Part shown: piece by piece, positions 22,656-36,400 of the stretch
Position numbering within the stretch: position 1 is the first letter of the stretch
How the letters are laid out: every line of letters starts with the position of its first letter
Source: Paratinospora sagittata
Lineage: Eukaryota > Streptophyta > Magnoliopsida > Ranunculales > Menispermaceae
Length of the DNA stretch: 64,000 nucleotides
Assembly (NCBI GenBank): GCA_035771175.1
Contig: CM069613.1
Span: 7,183,501 to 7,247,500 of the forward strand
Reading direction: 5' to 3'
Position numbers and translations under genes: made by a program
Notes under the pieces: generated by a model
Databases searched by the model: none
What the model was told of the DNA's origin: nothing
What the model saw: only the letters and a program-made list of their open reading frames with translations

Positions 22656-24060
22656 CACATTGCAAACGACATTTATTTTTTCTGTCCAAAGATTTTATCT
22701 TTGATACTCTTAACTACCACACCAAGTAGTGATTTGCGAATACAATAAAATGTTTAATACATAAAACACATTTTACAAGATCTAGACAATGTCCTCAAAA
22801 CAAAGTACCAAGAATTATAAAATTAAAATTATAAGAAGACTTTACTTGTATTTGGAAAATATGCCTTAGATATCTTTAGGTTGTTGCCCTTCAATGTTGC
22901 AAGAATTAAATAGAATATTAAGGCATCATTGATTGGGTACCTGAAAACAAGTTTTCTGTTTTCATGGTATCTAAACTATCATATTAGAAAACTTGAAAAA
23001 CGACTAAATGTAGTTTTCCAAGTTTTTCACTTTTTGTAAAAGAAAGATTGAAAAGAAAATTTAAAATTTTATTCTACCAAATATATTTTTGTACACTAGT
23101 TTGATCTTTTTACTGTTTGAAAATTGAAAACAGTTTTTAAGTTGCAAACCAAACGCCACCTAAAGTTTCACTTTCATATATAGGCGCCCCATGATATATA
23201 TTACCCTGAATTTCAACTTTTTTTTTTTTGCACTCTCGCATTCTTCAAATCGTTGTATTATGCTTGTTACATATATGAACATTTCAAAAATTCTCCAAGG
23301 TTAACAACTATTAGGTAATTTTTTTATCTCATAATTTTTTTTTTAATTTTTGAACGTGTTATAATATTCTTTTATATATTTTTGAAGTATTTTAATGTAT
23401 TTTTAGAATATAATTGGGTGCACTAAAGCTAAATGCTAGTTTATAGTTTGATAACAGTGACAGGAATAAGTATATTTTTTGTGAAAAAAAAAATATTTAT
23501 AATGTGTTTTGTGAAGAGCAAAACGTTAAAAAAAAAAAAACATCTTTTTGTTGGGTACTGCTGAGCTGGGATTTGAAATCGTAAACAGTTGAAAATCAAA
23601 GGAATATCGAAAAAATTAAATTAAAATTAGTTAAAAATAAATAAAAGCATGTTCGAGTACGAGTTCTTTAAATGAATGAACTTATTAAATGAAAAAAATA
23701 ATAAATTTATGAGAATTTTGGGAGAATCACAGAAAAACAAAAACGATTTTATTAGACCAGAGAAAACGAATCGGCATTCGCTCAAACGGACTATGGTATC
23801 AAGGGTATTATCGTAAATTACAGCTCGGTCTTGTCAAACATTCGCAACTGAAGCGAGTGGGATCTGACACGTTTACAATATCCATGCTAAATTTCCTTCC
23901 TCTGTCTCTCTCTCTTGCAAAATTTAAGAGTTTAACGCCTTTTACAAAACGGACTTTATTGTCATTTCAAGAAATATCAGGACACCTCCATCATTGTCAG
24001 AAAAGAACAGGGGCAACACCGTAATCTAACTCCATTTCCCTCTCTCTCTCCTCCACCTTC
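22656..24060. other. Intergenic region upstream of the LONGIFOLIA-like gene
   Basis: No coding sequence. 22925-23165 resembles a small hAT-type MITE: GGGTACCTGAAAACAAG near the left end and GCAAACCAAACGCC at the right, loosely inverted. Homopolymer A/T runs follow. The last 250 bases before the gene contain CT-rich stretches. Confidence 0.45.
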
Positions 24061-24225
24061 GTGTGATCTCTCGCTTTTAAAACGGCTCGAAAGCGGGAGC
24101 CTCCAGAGGAGAGACTAGAGATATAGTAAGTAATAGCAGTAAATGGAGCCTTGAGAGAGGTGTGAGTGAGTCAGGATCGGCGAAAGAGTAACGAACAAAA
24201 AAAAACCAAAACATCACCGGAGAAG
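24060..24225 (+). promoter_or_regulatory. Probable core promoter and 5' leader of the LONGIFOLIA-like gene
   Basis: A TATA-like CTTTTAAAACGG (about 24073) follows CT-rich tracts (24039-24056) and lies ~150 bases before the ATG at 24226. A purine-rich leader with AGAGGAGAGACTAGAG follows. The transcription start is inferred, not seen. Confidence 0.4.
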
Positions 24226-27200
24226 ATGACGACGGGGATACTCCATGATCAGAATCTCGAGAAGCAGATTGAGAAGCAGATGGGATGCATGGCCGGGTTC
24301 CTACAGCTCTTCGATCGCCACCAGATTCTCACCGGAAAACGCCTTTACACCACCAAGCGCCTCCCTCCATTTCCTGTGAGATTCATTCTCTTTCTTTCTT
24401 TCCTTTTTTATTCTTTTTTCGCTTTATTTTTTAACTTCAAAAATTGTTCTGTGAGATTGAAGAAAGTACAATTTTATTTTATTTTTCTGATGCAATCTGT
24501 TGATTATTCATTCAGCCAGCAGATTCTGCGTCTCAGTCCGAGAAATCGATTGGATCTCCTGCGTTTTCAGGAGAGCTACAGCCTCAACATCATCATCATC
24601 ATCAGCAGCAGCAGCAGAAGAAGAACCAGAAAGAAGTCCCGGCGCCGGCGCCGGCGGCGCTATCCTCGCCTGAATACGCGAAGCATTCAAGTTCACCGGG
24701 AAGGCTTTCTCCGACGCCGGAAAATGTGAATCCGCCGGATACTCCGGCTAGAACGCCTTTGCCTCTACCGGTGTTCGATTTCAAAGAAGGTACGCGATCC
24801 ACGTGGAAGTTCAAGGAAGCTCCGAGGCTGTCTCTCGACAGTAGAGCGATTATGGATGGGAAGGGAAGTTTGTATCCAAGGGAGATCAGGACGAATGCGA
24901 CATTTTTCTCCGGTAACCGATCGGCGAGCTCCGCGAATGCCGGAAACGAAGATGAGAATGAAAAGCAGCGACGTTCTCCTTGCGTCATTGCGAGGCTTAT
25001 GGGACTAGAAGCCTTGCCTGAATCCGGCCGCGAGCCTGTCAAGAAAGCGGAGCTTAGAAGATCCTCTTCGGAGTCTAGGGTTTCAAGAGATCTGCTTCAG
25101 TATCGGCACATTGACGAGAGCAACTATCAGGTTTTGCCACCGTACCTGCACTACTCAAATTCTGAAGGCAAAACGCCGAGCAATAATAATTTCATGAGGG
25201 ACAATGCAGTTGCAGAAGATCGTAGATTAAGTAATCAAACGACGGAGTATTGCGTGAGGAATAAGCAGAATAGCGAGCCACAGAGAGGATTCTCAGCTCC
25301 TGCGTCGCCGTGGAAATCACGCCAACAACAACGTAAGAGCTTTTTTGATGCGCAAGATGTGTTTCCGGAACCAAAACAGTCAGGATCTCTATACGGAGAG
25401 ATTGAGAAGCGGTTGAAAATGAGAGGAATCGAGGAGCCTGCGAAGGATCTGGAGACGCTCAAGCAGATCCTCGAAGCACTGCAGCTCAAGGGGCTTCTGC
25501 ATTCCAAGAAACCAACAGAAGAACAAACAAGTCACCGTAATTTCGTTTTCGATCAAAACGAAGAATCTCCAATTGTAATCATGAAGCCGTCGAGATCGAC
25601 AACCGTTTCAACCAACCGAATACAAACGACAAAAAGAGCAGAGTCACCACATTCAAATCTCAGATCAAAGCCAGCACCAATTCACCGGAACCTCAACCTT
25701 CCCGGCGGTGCTGGGATCCCTCCGCCGGTGAGGCCGAGGCATGATCGAACGGAAACCGGTCGTAATGTGCAGAAAGAACGAGGTGCAACAGCAAGAAGCT
25801 CGGGAGCAGTTCACGATAGAAACGAAAACATCAACGAGAGAAGCCCTAGCTCCGTAGCGAGAAGAAGACTGTCGTTAAACACAGAGACTCAGAGAAGAGG
25901 AAATGATTGTGTGGAGCAGCGGAGAATGTCACCAACACAATCACCGAAAATGGGATCAAGAACATTCAGATCAGATCAAACAACCACAACAACAAGCGGA
26001 TCATCACCGAGACCAAAGAGATCATCAACGGCTGATATTTCCCCAAAAGAGAGAATATCTTCTTCCGTTCCGGCCGAGGAAGCAACTTCCACCATTTCTG
26101 AAAGTAGCAGAAGTACTAGTTCGTCCCAAATCGATGCCGAGGTGCAGAAACTGAGTGTCCTTTAAATGTTATAATTAATGTGGTTTGGTTAATTTTACTT
26201 CTTGTTGTGAATGAATAATTAATTAAATGTAGCAGTTGGTGCAGGGATCGAGAATGGAGTATCTGTATTACAAAGAAGGAAGGAGTCTACTGGAGAGATG
26301 CGATAAACTGCTGAACAGCATCGCTGAGATCACATCGACAACGACAACGACCACCGAGTTGCAACCGAGTCCTGTTTCGGTCCTTGATCCGTCCTTTTTT
26401 TACAAGGACGATTCGTCGTCTCCTTCTCCTGTCATCAAACGCCGCATCCATTTCAATGGTAAGAAACAATATCTCGCATTTACATTATTGTTACATTTAA
26501 TAATACATACATACAGATTTCTCTTCTTTTCTCAAGCGTTGTTCTTCTTTTTTTCGCACTCTAACGGCCACGCTTATTTTAGCAAAATTATTATGACGGG
26601 TTTTAAATTAAATTAAATTACAGCAGTAGTGCGTGCACACACGTCGAAGCCGTTGAGTACAGTTCCTTACAGAAATGGCGCATTTTAGCCAAACCGGCGC
26701 ATTTTTGTTTACGAATTGACCTGAAAACCCCACCTTTCTCTCATCAAATTACCAGGATACCACCCGGCAAAATCCAAAGTCAAAGATTGGAAACGGCCTT
26801 TCACCCAATTAGTATTTTGGTCTGGCATCTAATGTATAATAATAGAAGTAATTATGAAAGTTCAATTAATTGTGTCATTACTATTATTTATTTTTTGCAT
26901 TTTCTGATGTTTTTTTTTTCAGTTAATTAACAAAAATATATTGGTTATAAAGATTCTTTTATTTCTTATACAATTGACATTGGTACTATACTAACATTCA
27001 ACAATATTTTAACCAAATATAATAAAACACACTAGAAAATATTATTATTTTTAAAGATTTTTTCTTTCATTCAAAAAGATTTTTTCTTTTTATTAAATTT
27101 GGAAATTATGTCATAATGAGTCTGTGCATTGCACGGGATTATATGCCTGTTCTTTAGTAAATGCTTAGTATTTTTAAACGCTGAATCTTTGAAATGAATT

Positions 27201-27849
27201 ATAGTAATGAAGAATTGTATTATTATTAATAACAGATTTTCATTGTTGCTTTTGATCAGATCAAACGGGTGATCTAGAAGACGAGAACTGGAGCCCTGTG
27301 ATCTCGCCACTCCAATTCAAATCAATAGGCGATGAATCTCACGACAGCGATTTCATCTACATCTCCGAAATACTCCAAGTGAACAACATTGTTTCAGAAG
27401 AATCAGACGTGTTTTCATTACTAGAACAACAACAGTTCAAGCACAGCTCATCCAACGCCTCTAGACTCCACAGGAAGCTCGTCTTCGACACGGTAACGGA
27501 GATCCTCGACAGAAAGAAACAATTGCCTCCGTGGAAGACGTTTTCCGGCACCGGAAAGCCATTGTTCCGGCAAGTGTGGTCGGAGTTTCAAACAATACGA
27601 GACAAGGATGACGATGGAGTGTTAGTTGAAGACTTGTTCGAAGCCATTTGTGGAGTTCTTCGGAGGGACATGGCCGGAGGAGACAAGGCCGACGGATGGG
27701 GAGATTGGCCGGGGGAGACGTCGGATGCGGTGCTGGATATCGAACGGTTGATATTCAAAGATATTGTCGCCGAGACGATCCGAGATCTCGCTGGAATTGC
27801 CGGGAAAAGTAGGGACTTGGCGCCCCCGCGAAGGAAGTTGGTGTTTTGA
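24226..27849 (+). CDS. LONGIFOLIA/TRM-family protein (TON1-recruiting motif), 4 coding exons
   Basis: Exons: 24226-24375, 24516-26141, about 26245-26458 and 27260-27849; all introns GT-AG; 859 residues. The third exon could begin at 26235 instead, also in phase. The start MTTGILHDQNLEKQIEKQMG is typical of LONGIFOLIA-like proteins; upstream in-frame codons contain no ATG. A His5-Gln5 run sits near residues 74-83. The DUF3741 motif VIARLMGLE is near 207-215, and YGEIEKRLKMRG plus LKQILEALQLKGLL near 343-380. A DUF4378 domain fills about 690-850, with ERLIFKDIVAETIRDLAG and a terminal PRRKLVF. In Arabidopsis, LNG/TRM proteins recruit TON1 to cortical microtubules and promote polar cell elongation. 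No truncation is visible. The paralogue cannot be fixed without phylogeny. Confidence 0.92.
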
Positions 27850-30800
27850 AGAGATTTAAATTAGTTTTCGCGCGCATTTCTTGTCCCTTTTTTGGTATGT
27901 ATGAATTTCTTCTTCTGAGATTTAGTGTGTGCAAAATCTGCAAAATCCACTGAAAAGGAGAAAACAAGTTTAAGTTTGTCTAACTGTAGACTGTAGTGTT
28001 TGTTCCTTCACCTTTGATTCAATGATAGTGTATGATGTGTTGTATCTTTTGATTTATTTTATGTATGTTGCATTAGCATTATAATACCAATGTCGTCAAG
28101 CCACCTGTCTGCGTAAAACTTGTAGTCAAAGTTGTAACGTTGACTGACCTGTTGGTGACGAGAGATGTAAGACCCACAACAAAATTCAGTCTTCAGAATA
28201 ACTCAAAAAAATAAAAAAAAAACCTTTATTTTTAAATAGGAATTTATACTTAACCCTTCAGTCTTTAATATCTTTAATAATCAAAATTACCCAATTTTAA
28301 TCACAAATAATCAAATTACCCTATTACCAACAAGGTATTGCTTTGTACGGAGAGCGAACTACAAAATACGATTAGATACGATTAAAATATTTATTACAAA
28401 TGTAAATTCATTCTTGTCCATCTTTTTTGAGAAATATGATCTTATTTTTATAAATCTTCGAATTTAAAAAAATTAATCTTAAAAAAAGAAAAAAAAATTA
28501 TAGAACATCAGGGTGGAAATAAAACTGCCTGATTTTGTTTCTTTACCTCAAATATTTTTTTTTCAAAAAAAATTATGGAAACAGAACACTTAATTAAGTG
28601 CAGGCTGAGAGATTAAAATCCAAAGAAAAGCCAAAAAAAAAAAAAAAAAAAAAGGACAACAGGTATTGTAGGACACCGTACAAAGTACTCTACATGTGCA
28701 CCGCGTTAACGTACGTACCCTGAAGCTATAGGCATCTAATAATCTCTGATAAAGTAGCCCTGCACTTCCCACTCCCAGCACTAATTTCTTTCTTTCATAA
28801 GCTTCGCTCCCATCATATGAATGATGAGATATAGTAGTGCAGCAGCCAGCAGAAGCAGCAGCACTACTAAATTTCATGCAAATGAATGATGATGATGGAA
28901 TGGTGTGGTGTGGCGTGGCATGGCATGGGGGATGACTGATGAGGATCTCCAAAGTGGAATGAAGACAGAAGGTCAATGGCTTTATCCATTCATCATCATC
29001 ATCATCGTCTTGCACAGTAACACCACTTAAGAAATTGAGTAGTTTAATTCTGTGTGTACACTGATCTCCAAAATTCTACTGTGCTTTGCATTCTTTTGGA
29101 AATCTCTATATATATGCCTACTGTTTTGTCCCTTCAACTCTCCTTTGATTAACTCTTCTATCTCCAGGTGTCAGCATTACATGGGCCCACCTGATTTTTC
29201 TTTGCATATAAATACCCATACATACAAACATACATATCTATATATATATATCCCCATTGACCTGAAATAATCTTAAGATCATTTTATTATTCCTTGTGAA
29301 CCACCAAAAGTTTCTTTTATCAACTTAAAACTTCTGGGATTGAAAATAAATTGGTATATATTTAGGCTTTTACTATTTGGAAATCTTATAATGGTTTTTA
29401 ATTTCTTTCCACTTTTTAGGGCACGTGAAGACTTCTTTCAAGAAGATATAATTTTTTCTTTTTGTACGGCTGCTTAATACGAAAATATTTTGTATACACC
29501 CTTATCGTGTATCCCACCCGTGAGGTATCATGCCCTTGTGGAACCTATTAATCTTCACATCGTCGGATGTATACACCCATTTAATGAAAAGTAAAAGGAA
29601 AAAAGAAAATGATCTTAAAAGAATTTCAAGAGAAAATTAAATTTACACCCTTAAATCATGTGAATATTCTTATTAAATAAATAAATAATGTCTCAAAGCA
29701 AGTTACGAGTCTAACAATGATGAAATTTGATATAATTAATACTTCATTGGTTTGAGAAGTGGGATGCCGCCATGAAGTCAGCTAATTAACCATCAAAAAA
29801 TTAATTAATAAAGATTACTACATATAAAGTTTGGTAAGTTGTTATTTTATAACTTAAATTATTATATGTAGATTTTTTTTTATTCTAAAACTGAAAGGAA
29901 AGTGATGTCAAATTGACAACAAAACCTATCTTCCCTCCAACCATAAAACCTTACCAAAACATCAATAAAAAGGCAAATAAAGCAAACCATATATACATCA
30001 ATGCAAAAGTGCATTTTTTAAATCTTTTACCTTTCCCTCTATATGATTTGGACTATGGTCCAATTAGAGCAATATGGCATGGTTTTTCCAGCATTTAGTA
30101 TGATGTGAGAGTTCATTTATAATAATGATGAAAGATTCCTCCATTTTTAGAATGTCTTTTCAAAAAAAAAAAAGTTATTGAAGCTTAGGTCAAATTGACC
30201 CTTTTCTCTTTTCTTTTTTTAATGATCTGAATGTTATTACTTTTACCATTTTAATGTATAAAAATACTAGTGTAGATGAACATGAATTACACCTGAATTT
30301 TACTATTTATTAACACAAAAGATGTAAATTTTATGATTTTTTGTATTTTTATTTTTTTATTAAAAAGATACTGTGTCTTTTATTAAACATAGAAGGTTTT
30401 TTTTAAAAAAAAGTTCTAATCAAGGACAAAATAAAATAAAATAAAATGTCAAATTGGAACCTTAAAAAGTAGAAAAGTGTGAGAGTTGTGGAAAAAAAAA
30501 ATTGTGAAATTATTATATTATTTTTTACATTACCAAAATTGATTATAAATTTTCTTTAAAAAATAATATTTTTTAGAAGGTTTTGGAAGAAAGACCATAA
30601 AAGGCACATTGTTAGTTCTCCAACTTTTAGCATTATAATATTATAGATATGATTTCGTAAGCTTATACTCTATTGTATTTCAATGCAAGAATTTTTCCGC
30701 CTAATGATAATATTCTCCTATCCCTTCTGTTAAAAGATGATTTTATTCGTTGTTGATGCACTTTATTATATCAAAATCAATTCTAGGGTTTCTCATTTTG

Positions 30801-33260
30801 TTCTTGGTGGATAGAACAGGCCCTAAACACACAATTTTTCACTTTAAAAAAAATAAAAAATAAGGCTATCATAGGAATAATATTTTGATTAGTCAAAAAT
30901 ATAAGTATGTAACTTTTTCATAAATTAAACTAACATATACAGATTTATCAGATGACCACCTAAGTAAACTTTAAAACTAAGCTCTGAGAAGCTTAATCAA
31001 AATTAGCAGCTTCTATTTATTATTATATCTTGCAAAAGACAATTTTTTTTATAAAAGTTGTAAAAATAGTTTTTATTGAAAAAATAAAATTAATTTGTCA
31101 TAAATAATGTTTTATTCTAAATTTAATAATATTAGCCAAGCTAATTAGGATATTTTAATATAAGCTAACAATGTTTCACAAAGTATCGCATAAATTATTA
31201 TTTTTAACGAAAACTTATTAAGAAGTCATTGCATTTCGTAGCCTTTTGTAATACTGAATTTACATAAATATAAACTAGAAAAACCACAATACATCAAAAT
31301 CCATATATGCCTTGAAGATTCAAGAGCTAATTTTGGTCGCAGTCGTTCAACCTCTCTTATGTTAACAATTTTGCATCTCTTGTGATAAATGAAAATTATT
31401 GAGACCTTAAGGGGCCGCTTGGTTTGGTTGGTGATTCGAATACAATTTTCTGTATTCAAAAATCTAATAACACAAAATCTGTTTGATATGGGTAAATTTG
31501 AAAAACAGTTTTCAACGTTTTATAAAAGAAACAGGTTGTTTAAAAAAAAAAGAAAATGGTTAAAAGTCATTTTTTAAGTTTTCTATTTTTAAATTGAATT
31601 CTTGTTTTTGAACCATCAACAAAACACAACCTAAATGTTCGTTTTCAAAATTATAATGGCAATGTATATATACCACATATTGCTTTGGTAGTAAAGACCA
31701 AACATGGGTCTGGGTCCTATGCGCTCCCTGTTGTAGGATTCACCGATGAGGTCCTAATTACCTCTAATCTTGCGGGTATCACTAGTCAAAATAAATAAAT
31801 CCAAACAACAAGTGTTAACACCACTACTACAACACCATTCCTGTCGTGTTTGCCTAAAGCTCTCAAGTGGAATTAAGGCAAAAGGGTTTGTTGCACTCAC
31901 ACTCATCATCATCATGCCACATACGACAATAATTTTTATTTTTTTTTCCTGGATGGATAGATGCATAAATGGTTCGAATCTTCTTAATTTGAAGGTCTTG
32001 CAATGTTTTGGAAAGCACTGGCAAAGACCCATTTTCTGTACAACAGGAGAAACAAGTCCTGGTTAGAAACAAAGAACTACGTGTACACTCGCACACACAA
32101 ACTACAAAATGACCCACTCGCAGTGAGATTTAAAATTAGGACTCGTGTTTTCTAAGGAGGTCGGGTTCCTAACTATCACATCAACCCCAAATTGGTTCAA
32201 AGATACGTGTACATAACCTACCCTTGTAAAATTATGAGGGATAACGAGGTTGAAATAAACGAGATCATGGGCCCTATAAGCCAAAATGCACTAAAGATAA
32301 CAAGTACAATTCATGCACATACAAAAGTGGGGGGGGGGGGGGGGGGACGTCTTTACTACTCTCATTTTCAATTTTCTTTACACATGATATGGATGATGGT
32401 CCCTTCCCAAGTACATGCTCCTGTCTCCCTCATATTTGCCATGATTTAACTGTTCACTTCACATCAATAGAGTTTCTTAGCTTATCATCATCAATTCCTT
32501 GCTTTCCTTTCCAAGTAGAATATTTCCGAAACCAAGTTCAAAGTACTCTTAAGGTTTTGGGTCAAAGAAAGCATGGAGACAGAGGTCACAAACCTTTCCA
32601 CCAACTAGAAATAATATATGGTTCTCCAGGCTCACATGTATATATAAGTTATTAGCTCATTTATTATTGGTCAAGATTTTTTAGAACAGAAAAAAAAAAA
32701 ATGCGGGCACGTATTTATATTTAATTTGTTTTTTGAATTTATCTTCAGTCATGAAGCCAAACCATGTACGTTGGTAGAGCCTTTATAACTCTCAAACATA
32801 ATTCACCTTAATAAGGCATTCTCTCAATTATAGATTCAGATGTACGATTGGGATGGCCTGATCATTCTTTCTGTGTTCTTAAATTGACCACTAAGGCCTC
32901 AAATGCATATTTCTATTCCACTAAGAAACCAAGTTTTGAAAAGTTAATATAAGGGGTATTTTCAAAATCCAAAATGACTTAGACATACTATTTTACAAAA
33001 ATAGCAGTTTTATACTAAGCATAAAGAGTCATTTCAATGGTCCGAAAAATTTATATATATAAGGTTTATACTGTTTCAGTTATGAATGACTGCATAAAGG
33101 GCTTTTGCATTAAAGGGTGGTTGTTAATTTCCACTGCACTAAAACAATATTGTTCTTGAAATCATACTCCTCTTGACACTAATGTACTAATCTAGATAAG
33201 TATTCTACTTAATTACCCTAAAAGTATTATGCATGAATTGCTAGCAGTTGTCAACATTCA
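27850..33260. other. Intergenic stretch, no gene supported
   Basis: The first few hundred bases probably hold the 3' UTR of the LONGIFOLIA-like gene. The rest is AT-rich with homopolymers (A24 near 28629-28652; G18 at 32329-32346) and CAT/ATG triplet repeats (28981-29007). 31405-31640 is MITE-like, with GCTTGGTTTGGTTGGTGATTC near the left and CATCAACAAAACACAACC at the right. A minus-strand 141-codon frame at 29015-28590 is built of low-complexity tracts and is not accepted as a gene. Confidence 0.5.
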
Positions 33261-33272
33261 AGTGAAAGACAA

Positions 33273-33487
33273 AACCTGTCCCTAAGGGCATTGGTGTGAT
33301 GGTTGCCTCGAGCAACGCAGACAAAAATGCGTCTCTAGGATGTAACTCCTGGGTTCGAGTCACTCATCCTGCAATTGAGTCACTTGATTTCTCCTGGGTC
33401 CTGGCCTTGGGGCGGGCGTGTGACCCACTTGGTGGATTAGTCGGGTGTAAGCCCGGATACCGCCAAGGTATCAAAAAAAAAAAAAAA
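33273..33487 (+). mobile_element. tRNA-derived SINE with poly(A) tail
   Basis: About 200 bases containing an A-box-like GGTGTGATGGTTG (33293) and a clear B box GGGTTCGAGTC (33350), followed by a GC-rich body and an A-run (33472-33487). A 12-bp target duplication AGTGAAAGACAA flanks it (33261-33272 and 33488-33499). This is the full signature of SINE retrotransposition using LINE machinery. Confidence 0.9.
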
Positions 33488-33499
33488 AGTGAAAGACAA

Positions 33500-36400
33500 C
33501 ATTAAGGTCTACCATGATATTTCTTAAAACTTGAAAGGCAAAACCTTAAAATCCACTAAAACATTGCAAAACGATAGGTCACAGGTTTGAATTTCAAAAC
33601 TACTTCAATATAAAGATAAGATTGTGTGCATCATCCCTTCCCAAATCTCGCAACGGCAGGAGTTTCATGCACTAAGTACGCTCTTTTTTAAGAAAAACTC
33701 GAAATGTTCATCACTACTACTCACTTAATAGCCCTTCAATGACACATTTTGAAAGAATTTCTCTTTATTGTTTTGTACCTACCACTTCAACAATCTTCTA
33801 TAATCCACATGTGCGCTCTCCCTCTACCATCTTGACCCCCCCACCTGAGTGCCTCACCTAACTCGTGCTTCATGCCTAACCCTCAACCTAATTCAACTCA
33901 ATAAAACATTTTTCCAACTTACACGAATATGCTTCCTCCACTCGGTTCGACCAAAGACTGTCTTAACCCTTCATTTAATCTTGATTTAAATAGATTCTCA
34001 TATAATGGTTGATCTGAAAAGGTTTTAATGGCTGCCAACTGCCTAAAACAACTCTTTTTCCTTTATTCGGACATTATACCTACTATATATAAAGGTACAC
34101 AAAAACGTTTTCATAACCATCCTATACATATAAATACATTTCCATAATGTGTTTCAGCACCCATCACAATGGAAGTTGATATAACACACTCACAAGTACA
34201 TGCCATTTGCATGTCAAAATGATTTTAATTTGTCCTCGTCCCACCTCCCATTTACCTTGTCTTTAAAATGGGTGTGCTCCAAATTAAATTTATGATTTCA
34301 ACAAAGGCACATCATAGGTAGTCTACAAGTGCTGATGGAAAGGTCCGACAAAGTAAGGTATTGTGTAGAACTGAATCTTGAGTTTTGCCCATAAGCCAAC
34401 AAAATACCATTATATCTACATTTTCCAGTAAATTTCTGCAACTAGACTCCAAAATCCATTGTTCTTAAACTACAGAAACCACCATAAGTTTCTTCCACCA
34501 TTGTTTGGGCAGAAAAAGGGAACGATAACTATCCAAGGCAGACCACATCATTTCATCACTTACAAATGTTAATAGAAGATGCAAGTATAATTGCTGAGAC
34601 AGAAGTTCTCAGTGATGGCCAGAAACCTACCTTGGGAAGTAAGAATCTTGAATTTGAATCCACGCCAAGCAAGCTACTCTTATAAAAATTTTAGTTAGTG
34701 AGGAAATAATCCTCACAACTTCAAAGGACTAGTTGGGTTCCCTAAGAGGTTCAGATATCCTTGAAATAAGAAAAAATGCAGAGATCGAGTAAATCTTGAG
34801 CGTGGAGGAAATCTTTTAAGTGATGATTCATTGAAAGAATATATATCGAATACTTGTCTATAGTTACTCTCTGAATCAACTAATCTGAAATTTTAAAACT
34901 TAAATAAACTACTGTGAGAATTCTCCTCTTTACTAATAAAAATTTGAAGTTTTATGATTTTTTGTATTGTTATTTTTAGTTTAAAAGATCTGTCTTTCAT
35001 TGAATTTAGAAAGATAAAAACTATCTTATGTAATTAAAATAAAAATTGAGGTAAGAAGGGTAAAATGTTAAAAGTAAAGGAAACATGTAGAAGTAATAGA
35101 AGAAAAGTTAGATTGTTAAATTACGATATCACTCTTTACATCACTAAAATTATATTTTAAAATAAAAAAAGAATAATAATAAACTTTTTAGGAATAAAAG
35201 GAAAAAATGCTAAAAGTAAAAGAAACATGGAGAAGAAGTGGAGGAAAAATTAGATTGTTAAATTAATTAATTACTCTTTGCATCACTAAACCTATGTTTT
35301 AAAATTAACAATAAAGTCTTTTCAGGAATTTTTGGAAGAATGGCAAAGATGATGACACTGTGAGTAGAGCAATTTTTAGCATTATAATAGTGTAGATATA
35401 GATAGAATGCACTAATGTGCGTTTTGAGTTTTTATTTAAAGTTAATTTTAATGATGGAAGGGATTATTTAATTACTTAATCATCTAACTTCTCTCTATTC
35501 TCTATTACTTTTTTTTTTTCTTTCTCAAAATGATTCTTCTCTATTTTACCTTTATCATCTATAACTTGTACTCTTATTCCTATTTCAAATAAACCAATTA
35601 AAAAAAAAAAAAAAAAAACTTGCCCTACTACCAGTCTACCAGTGAAAGACAGTAATAGCTTTTGAAAAAAAAAAAAACAGTAATACCAAAAGATTTCCAA
35701 ACTTAAGGAACTGATAAAAATGATTATTCAACTTCATAATTCTACTACTGTATAGAAGTTTTTCTCTTATCTTTTTGTTAGATAAATTGCAAGAATTTAT
35801 GAAACATTAGTTTTACATTAATTCAATGTATGCACCTATTAAAGAATATGGAAAAGCATATAAAAAAGGTCATGATGTCTTTTTAAAGACTTACAGGAAA
35901 CCCTTACTACCTACACAATGAATTGTTAGTGATTTGCTTCAAAATAATGTCTTAGCACATCTTATTTGTATTCATAAAAAATATTTGACAACAAATGTTC
36001 TAAAAATTTATTAAAAGTTTTAAGTGCTTCCATTTCAACATACAAACTTTGATGAAAATTAAAAGGGCATGATTAAGAAAAATAATAAGCCCTCATAGTT
36101 CCTCTTTGATAAATGCATATATTGAATGAATAAAAAATAAAAAATAAAAAACAGAAATCAAATGGACATGACGCAGGCAAACATCAATCGCAGGGAAGTA
36201 TTAAAGTGAGCTAAAAATGATTTGATATTTATACTTAAAGACATCCTAGTTAATGGAATTCTTGCATTTTGGTTCAAGCATTCCCTATCACGGGCTTTTC
36301 ACGGAACAACCACACAAAGGTCAGAACTCAAATTACTTGATGGACGGTGTAAATTTCAGGTGTTATTCTACAATGTTTATACTGATACACATCTTTTCCT

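Noticed and set aside
16900..22700. CRISPR-like spacing of repeats
   Set aside because: Unit is a ~205-bp contiguous tandem repeat without unique spacers, in plant nuclear DNA.
24166..24225. N-terminal extension upstream of the LONGIFOLIA-like ATG
   Set aside because: The extension begins at GTG, not ATG, and its residues are unlike the family; the ATG at 24226 gives the expected start.
28590..29015. 141-codon minus-strand frame starting with an Asp run
   Set aside because: Made of a CAT repeat, a poly(A) tract and simple sequence; no domain and no splice context.
32329..32346. G18 run (and C16 at 41932-41947)
   Set aside because: Homopolymer slippage or assembly noise; no surrounding structure such as repeated G-runs to argue for a quadruplex.
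33296..33505. 69-codon frame
   Set aside because: Falls entirely inside the SINE and its A-tail.
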